The translations under genes were made by a program, and so were the position numbers. A DNA stretch of 64,000 bases from an uncultured bacterium (GTDB taxonomy: Bacteria; Verrucomicrobiota; Lentisphaeria; Victivallales; UBA1829), in contig URKJ01000022.1 in NCBI GenBank assembly GCA_900548385.1, positions 12,641 through 76,640 on the forward strand, read 5' to 3'. The notes below the pieces were generated by a model. That model saw nothing but the letters and a program-made list of their open reading frames with translations. It did not search any database and had not been told where the DNA came from. Positions 59,869-64,000 of the stretch are shown here, in pieces (the stretch's first letter is position 1; each line of letters begins with the position of its first letter).

Positions 59869-62800
59869 ATGAAAAAGCACTTCAGTTTTCTGTTTCTGCT
59901 GGGAGCATTCTGCTTCTGCGGAACGCTCCGCTCCGGGGAAACCATTCTGCTCCAGGACCCGCTGACCGCGCAAAAGGAGTGGCGGACGGAGAAGGGGATT
60001 TCATTCGGGCCGGAAGGCCTGCGCGTTGTCGTCACAAACGAAAGTGAACAGAGCAAACTGGCATCCAAAGCCATGGCAAACCGCGATCTGCTCGGCAACA
60101 TGGCTCAGACGACGGACCGCGCGGTTCTGGCATCCAGAGAATTCCACGTTCTCCAGAAATACAAAAACTACATGCTGGAAATTTCCGTTGAAGCGAAAGC
60201 CTTTTCCGTCACGGTTCCTAAAGTTCCGTGGGAAGGGGTCCGGTTCGTTATGAACTATGACACGGAATGTCTCTGGTACAGCGAATGCTGCAACGGATAC
60301 AGCGGCTCGTTCGACTGGAGAATTCTGAAATTCCGGACACGCGTTCCTATTGATCTGAAAAAAGCAACCCTTTCGCTCGGAATCATCGGAAACAGAGGGG
60401 AAATTCTCTTCCGCAATCTGAAGATTGCTGTGGTTGAAGGTCCCCTGCCCGCACCGAACCCGAATGCCCGGCCACCCGCAAACGGGCACTCCCTCGGACG
60501 ACTGCGCGGACTTAACACCGGAAGCGGACTGATTTCCAAGGAACGTGTTGCGCGCAAACACTTCGCCGAATGGAAAAACTGCAATTTGTACAAATTCACT
60601 GTCAATGCCCCCGTTGGGGACATCAGCGACAAGGAATTCGATGCATTCTGCGATTATTCCATCCGTCAGTTCGATCGCTTTCTCTATTTTCTGAAAAAAC
60701 ACAGCCGCGCACTCGGCGTTCTGCAGTTCTGCGGCTTCCGCGATAAGGTCGGCAGGACTGAAACCCACGCCTCCGCACTGGAGAAAAAAACGCACGACCG
60801 CAACATTCTGTTCTGGGATAAAGTCGCCGCGCACTTCAAAGGCGAAAAGGCCATCTGGGCATTCGAGTTATACAACGAAATGGAAATCCGGATCGAACCG
60901 AAATTCGATTACAACAAGCTGATGGAGACGATCGCGAAAAGGATCAATGCAATCGATCCGGACCGTTGGATGATCGTTCAGCAGGAGGCATGGTGGGGGC
61001 AGCGTTCCATGGACCGCCTCCGTCCGATCCGTGCAAAAAATATCATTTACGGGATTCATCATTACACGCCGTTTCCCTTCAGCCATCAGCGCCTCGGTTC
61101 TCAGAAGAAAGTGGTTACCTATCCTTCCGTCATCGAGGGTCTGAAGTGGGACAAGAAGATGATCCGCCGCGATCTTGCGCCGGCGCGTCATTTCCAGCAG
61201 GCATACAACGTTCCGATCTTTGTCTCTGAATTCTGCTGCGTCAGCTGGGCGGAGGACGGCGGCCGTTGGACCCGGGACTGCATCGAACTCTTTGAGGAAT
61301 ACGGATGGGACTGGATGTGGCACTGCATCGCCGAATTTCAGGCGTGGGATCCGTACAAGGATGCAAAACTGAAGACCGTCGCGGAAACCGGCCGTTCGAA
61401 AGCCCTCAACGACTATTTTGCAAAAAATAAATTTCCACCGAAATTTGAAGCGGTCAGACCTCCTCAGGAAAAATACGGCAGAATCCTCTGCGACAAATCT
61501 GAAATCCGGCAGTTGAACAACTATAAGGAATGGAACTCCATCCCTCTCTTTTCGGGAGGATTTCGGAACAATGGACAGGTTACACTCAAAATGCGGATTC
61601 TGCGTTCCAACAAGGGGTTCGGCTCCATCCGTTTGGCCGGAGAAAATGATTCCTGCGCGGTTCTGATCCGTCCGCGCGGAGTATCCTACCTGATGAACGG
61701 CAAACAGGAAGTCGGATTTCAAAACGGAGGCGTTACAGTCCCGGAGCGGAACTGGGGACAATACGACCTCATCTTCGCAAACGGAAAATTGAAGGTCGCG
61801 GCAAACGGCATTCCCTGCGGAGAAATCCCGTTCGTTCCGGAGGAGATCACTTCGATCAGCGTTTCGGGCGCATCGACCGATCTTGAAATCAAGGATGTAG
61901 TGATCCGCAATCTCGGCAAAGAAGGCGGAACATTTGCTCCTGCCGGAACCATGGAGCAGACTGGAAAAGACATTCTTCTCTATCAGAGTCCCGAAAACAA
62001 GACCATTTCACTGAAAAATCTCAACGCCTGGAAAAGCGTTCCCATCTATTCGGGAGACACCGGGGAAGCCCTTACTCTCTCCATGGAGTGCAGAATCCTG
62101 AATGAGAAAAAAGGATTCGCAATAGTGGATATCTTCGGAACAAACGGAAGCTTCAAACTGGTACGCCGTCCGAATTCAGTAAATTTCACCTGTACGCAGA
62201 AATCCCCCGCGCTCAATCGCCTGGAATCCGGTTTCCCAAAATCAGACCGCAAAACAAAACCGGGCGAATGGGAGACGCTGGAGTTTTCTCTGACAGGAAA
62301 AGAACTTTCGCTTCTGACCGACGGTAATGAATGCGGCAGCATTGATTTTCTTCCCGGCCGGATTTCAAAAATCATCCTTTCCGCCGCCTACGCGGATTGT
62401 GAGTTCCGCAACATCAACCTCCGATATAGCAATTCGGAAAAAGTTCTGCGGGACTTCCAAGCCGCAGCAAAAGACGGCACCAATCTTTACCACGATCCGG
62501 CTGGAATGGTTCACAAACTCGAAAACAGAAATGCCTGGAATTCGATTCCCGTCTTTAAAGGGACGCTTGAACAGGGGTTCCGTCTCCGCTTCGAATATCG
62601 GATTCTTTCTGAAAAGAATGGATTTGTCCATGTGAATCTGACTGGGGAAAAAGGGCGGCAGATGACGATTTTCCGTCCGGGCGGAGTTTCCAGCGCAGCG
62701 TTTATGAAAGAGAAATCGGCATCCCGGAATGAAACGGTTCTCCCATCCGGCGGCATTCCGTTTGTCGCAGGACAATGGCAGACAGCGGAACTCGTTCGTC

Positions 62801-62943
62801 GCGGAAACCGGTCTTCCGTCACCTGCAACGGAAAAAGTGCGGGAAGCATCAACTGCGACGTCGGGAAATTCCGGAATCTCATAATTTCCGCGACCTCCGC
62901 AGACTGCGAAATCCGCGCTGTCTCACTGTGCCGTCTACCTTGA
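59869..62943 (+). CDS. Secreted GH5-like glycosidase with triple C-terminal domain, cassette 3
   Basis: This 1024-residue protein has a signal peptide (about 1-22), a beta domain (25-190) and a barrel (210-525) with candidate acid/base Glu337 in FELYNEME and candidate nucleophile Glu454 in IFVSEFCC, as in GH5-type retaining enzymes. Then three repeats of about 150 residues follow (538-683, 702-853, 872-1024), each opening with a WNSIP or WKSVP phrase and ending in an acidic DCE- or DLE-type strand. The repeats look like carbohydrate-binding modules but match none I know. The ATG at 59869 follows TAGGAGGATTT. Confidence 0.85.
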   Translation: MKKHFSFLFLLGAFCFCGTLRSGETILLQDPLTAQKEWRTEKGISFGPEGLRVVVTNESEQSKLASKAMANRDLLGNMAQTTDRAVLASREFHVLQKYKNYMLEISVEAKAFSVTVPKVPWEGVRFVMNYDTECLWYSECCNGYSGSFDWRILKFRTRVPIDLKKATLSLGIIGNRGEILFRNLKIAVVEGPLPAPNPNARPPANGHSLGRLRGLNTGSGLISKERVARKHFAEWKNCNLYKFTVNAPVGDISDKEFDAFCDYSIRQFDRFLYFLKKHSRALGVLQFCGFRDKVGRTETHASALEKKTHDRNILFWDKVAAHFKGEKAIWAFELYNEMEIRIEPKFDYNKLMETIAKRINAIDPDRWMIVQQEAWWGQRSMDRLRPIRAKNIIYGIHHYTPFPFSHQRLGSQKKVVTYPSVIEGLKWDKKMIRRDLAPARHFQQAYNVPIFVSEFCCVSWAEDGGRWTRDCIELFEEYGWDWMWHCIAEFQAWDPYKDAKLKTVAETGRSKALNDYFAKNKFPPKFEAVRPPQEKYGRILCDKSEIRQLNNYKEWNSIPLFSGGFRNNGQVTLKMRILRSNKGFGSIRLAGENDSCAVLIRPRGVSYLMNGKQEVGFQNGGVTVPERNWGQYDLIFANGKLKVAANGIPCGEIPFVPEEITSISVSGASTDLEIKDVVIRNLGKEGGTFAPAGTMEQTGKDILLYQSPENKTISLKNLNAWKSVPIYSGDTGEALTLSMECRILNEKKGFAIVDIFGTNGSFKLVRRPNSVNFTCTQKSPALNRLESGFPKSDRKTKPGEWETLEFSLTGKELSLLTDGNECGSIDFLPGRISKIILSAAYADCEFRNINLRYSNSEKVLRDFQAAAKDGTNLYHDPAGMVHKLENRNAWNSIPVFKGTLEQGFRLRFEYRILSEKNGFVHVNLTGEKGRQMTIFRPGGVSSAAFMKEKSASRNETVLPSGGIPFVAGQWQTAELVRRGNRSSVTCNGKSAGSINCDVGKFRNLIISATSADCEIRAVSLCRLP

Positions 62944-62956
62944 AAGGAATTCCATC

Positions 62957-63721
62957 ATGAATTACAATTTTCACATAACAGCGGCATCCCTTCCTTTCCG
63001 GGAGCATTCGGAAAAAACAAAATGGAAAAGGTTCACTCTGCTTGAACTCCTTATAACGATTGCGACCATTGCCATCCTGGTGGCAATTCTTCTGCCGTCA
63101 CTTCATAAAGTCCGTGGCAAGGGCAGGCAGGCAAGCTGCATTTCCGCCCAGAAACAGTATGTTACCGCCTATCTGCAGTACACTTTGGACAACGACGATT
63201 TCGTCTGTTCTGTGGTGGACAACAATTCCAAGCCGGAAACTTACTGGTTTTATAAACTCTTGCCTTATACTGCTTCTTCCACGAACAGCAAACTGCATTG
63301 TCCCTCTGTGAAAAACTGGAGTTTCTGGGAAGGAAAATTTGGGATCGCACTGTACGACTCGCTTCTTCCCGCCTACAGGAATGAGTATATTCCGGTCAGA
63401 ACCAACATGATCCGGCAGGCAAGCCAGCTTCTTATTTTAGGAGACAATGATCGGGGAACGGAAATCAGCACCGCTTATCCCGGCTATTGCTTCTCCGTCT
63501 GGGGAAAAGTCGACGGCAATATCTCCTCGCTGACCCTCTCCAGCAAAAACCATGACGGATTCATCAACAGTACCTTGTTCGACGGGCACATTGCCTCCTA
63601 CCGGAAAAGTGATCTGTACGTTACCAACTGGGGAGTGGATACCCCACAGCGTAAATTCTGGTTTCCTTTGCAGGAATATTGCTGGTCCGGCGGGGTGCGA
63701 AGGTTGATGTACAAACCTTGA
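62957..63721 (+). CDS. Pseudopilin-type protein with H-X9-DG motif, cassette 3
   Basis: This 254-residue protein has a longer head of about 25 residues before KRFTLLELLITIATIAIL, with Arg in place of the Gly before Phe. Near the end, HDGFINSTLFDG fits H-X9-DG. AAGGAATTCCATC precedes the ATG, 13 bases after the glycosidase stop, so the two genes are co-transcribed. The order here is glycosidase then pseudopilin, the reverse of cassettes 1 and 2. Confidence 0.85.
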   Translation: MNYNFHITAASLPFREHSEKTKWKRFTLLELLITIATIAILVAILLPSLHKVRGKGRQASCISAQKQYVTAYLQYTLDNDDFVCSVVDNNSKPETYWFYKLLPYTASSTNSKLHCPSVKNWSFWEGKFGIALYDSLLPAYRNEYIPVRTNMIRQASQLLILGDNDRGTEISTAYPGYCFSVWGKVDGNISSLTLSSKNHDGFINSTLFDGHIASYRKSDLYVTNWGVDTPQRKFWFPLQEYCWSGGVRRLMYKP

Positions 63722-63812
63722 ACGTTTCATCAGCTCTCCGTCTGCAAAGAAAATTTCTGCGGAATGGATTCAGAGGGGACGAAGTTTTTCCGGAATTTTC
63801 AGGGTGAGTGGC

Positions 63813-63944
63813 GGCGAAAACTGCGGTCGCCCTTCTCCGCCGCCAGTTGGAGGAGAAGGACCGGACGATCCGCAGTGAATAGGAGCCTTTACAGCTTCAC
63901 GAAGTCGGCTGAATGAACGGTCAGAACCGGATCCGGATCCGGTT
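63813..63944 (+). pseudogene. Decayed copy of the GntR gene 3' end (right direct repeat)
   Basis: This is the right-hand copy of the 57900-58031 segment. The GAA-TTG-GTG of the intact gene is GAA-TAG-GAG here, an in-frame stop, and the frame has no start, so it is not translated. It includes the terminator-like hairpin (63925-63946). The last roughly 55 bp of the window after it are AT-rich and hold nothing recognisable. Confidence 0.88.
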
Positions 63945-64000
63945 TCTTCACTTTGGCTTATCGGCTAAAAAATCTAGTCCACATTTTTTTCAAAAAAAAA

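Noticed and set aside
63945..64000. Poly-T and poly-A stretch at the right end
   Set aside because: It could be a contig end or simple low complexity; nothing supports a feature.

Overview
The window reads as chromosome of a Gram-negative anaerobe of the PVC superphylum, most likely Lentisphaerae (Victivallis-like). The grounds are three pseudopilin-type proteins with a prepilin N-terminus, two of them with a clear H-X9-DG C-terminal motif; lipopolysaccharide genes (kdsB, an LpxL-type acyltransferase, an msbA-like exporter, a WaaP-type kinase); an anaerobe's oxygen-defence operon (Fur/PerR-type regulator, superoxide reductase, flavo-diiron protein, rubredoxin); and many large secreted glycosidases. 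The taxonomic call is inference. No rRNA, tRNA, CRISPR array, insertion sequence or origin was recognised.

Layout. 1-1761 is the end of a secreted glycosidase cut by the window edge. 1973-8224 (-) is a zwf / GT-C transferase / sbcC cluster. 8321-14108 (-) is cassette 1: GntR-LacI type regulator, pseudopilin, GH13-like giant enzyme. 14450-17449 (+) holds twin lipoproteins and a glutaminase-A-like protein. 17493-22048 (-) holds an SGNH hydrolase, a small basic protein and the oxygen-defence operon. 22275-24202 (-) holds an FAD oxidoreductase and a candidate small RNA. 24372-31096 (+) holds a XerC/D-like recombinase, an ApbE-like flavin transferase, an exported protein of unknown role, a DegT-type aminotransferase and the ABC exporter. 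31206-33536 (-) is a beta-helix protein. 34047-39100 (-) is cassette 2: LacI regulator, pseudopilin, GH-A-like giant enzyme. 39339-44711 (+) holds nagA, fabD-fabG-acpP-fabF and a LysM lipoprotein. 44720-51508 (+) is a phoH / 7TM-HD phosphodiesterase / ybeY / CBS-transporter / DUF502 / kinase run. 51617-53182 (+) holds an unknown membrane-anchored protein and a YgjP-like metallopeptidase. 53189-56592 (-) is kdsB / lpxL / recN. 56956-63721 holds a GntR regulator and cassette 3: a GntR-solute-binding-protein fusion divergent from a GH5-like enzyme and its pseudopilin.

The most interesting feature is the cassette that occurs three times: a ligand-sensing regulator, a pseudopilin and one giant exported glycosidase. 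In cassettes 1 and 2 the regulator stop overlaps the pseudopilin start by four bases. Each regulator belongs to a different fusion type, and each cassette has a strong sigma70-like promoter with a dyad or repeat nearby. Cassette 3 is also bracketed by a 132-bp direct repeat formed from the 3' end of the upstream GntR gene, whose right-hand copy is decayed. This suggests that the cassettes move or duplicate as units.
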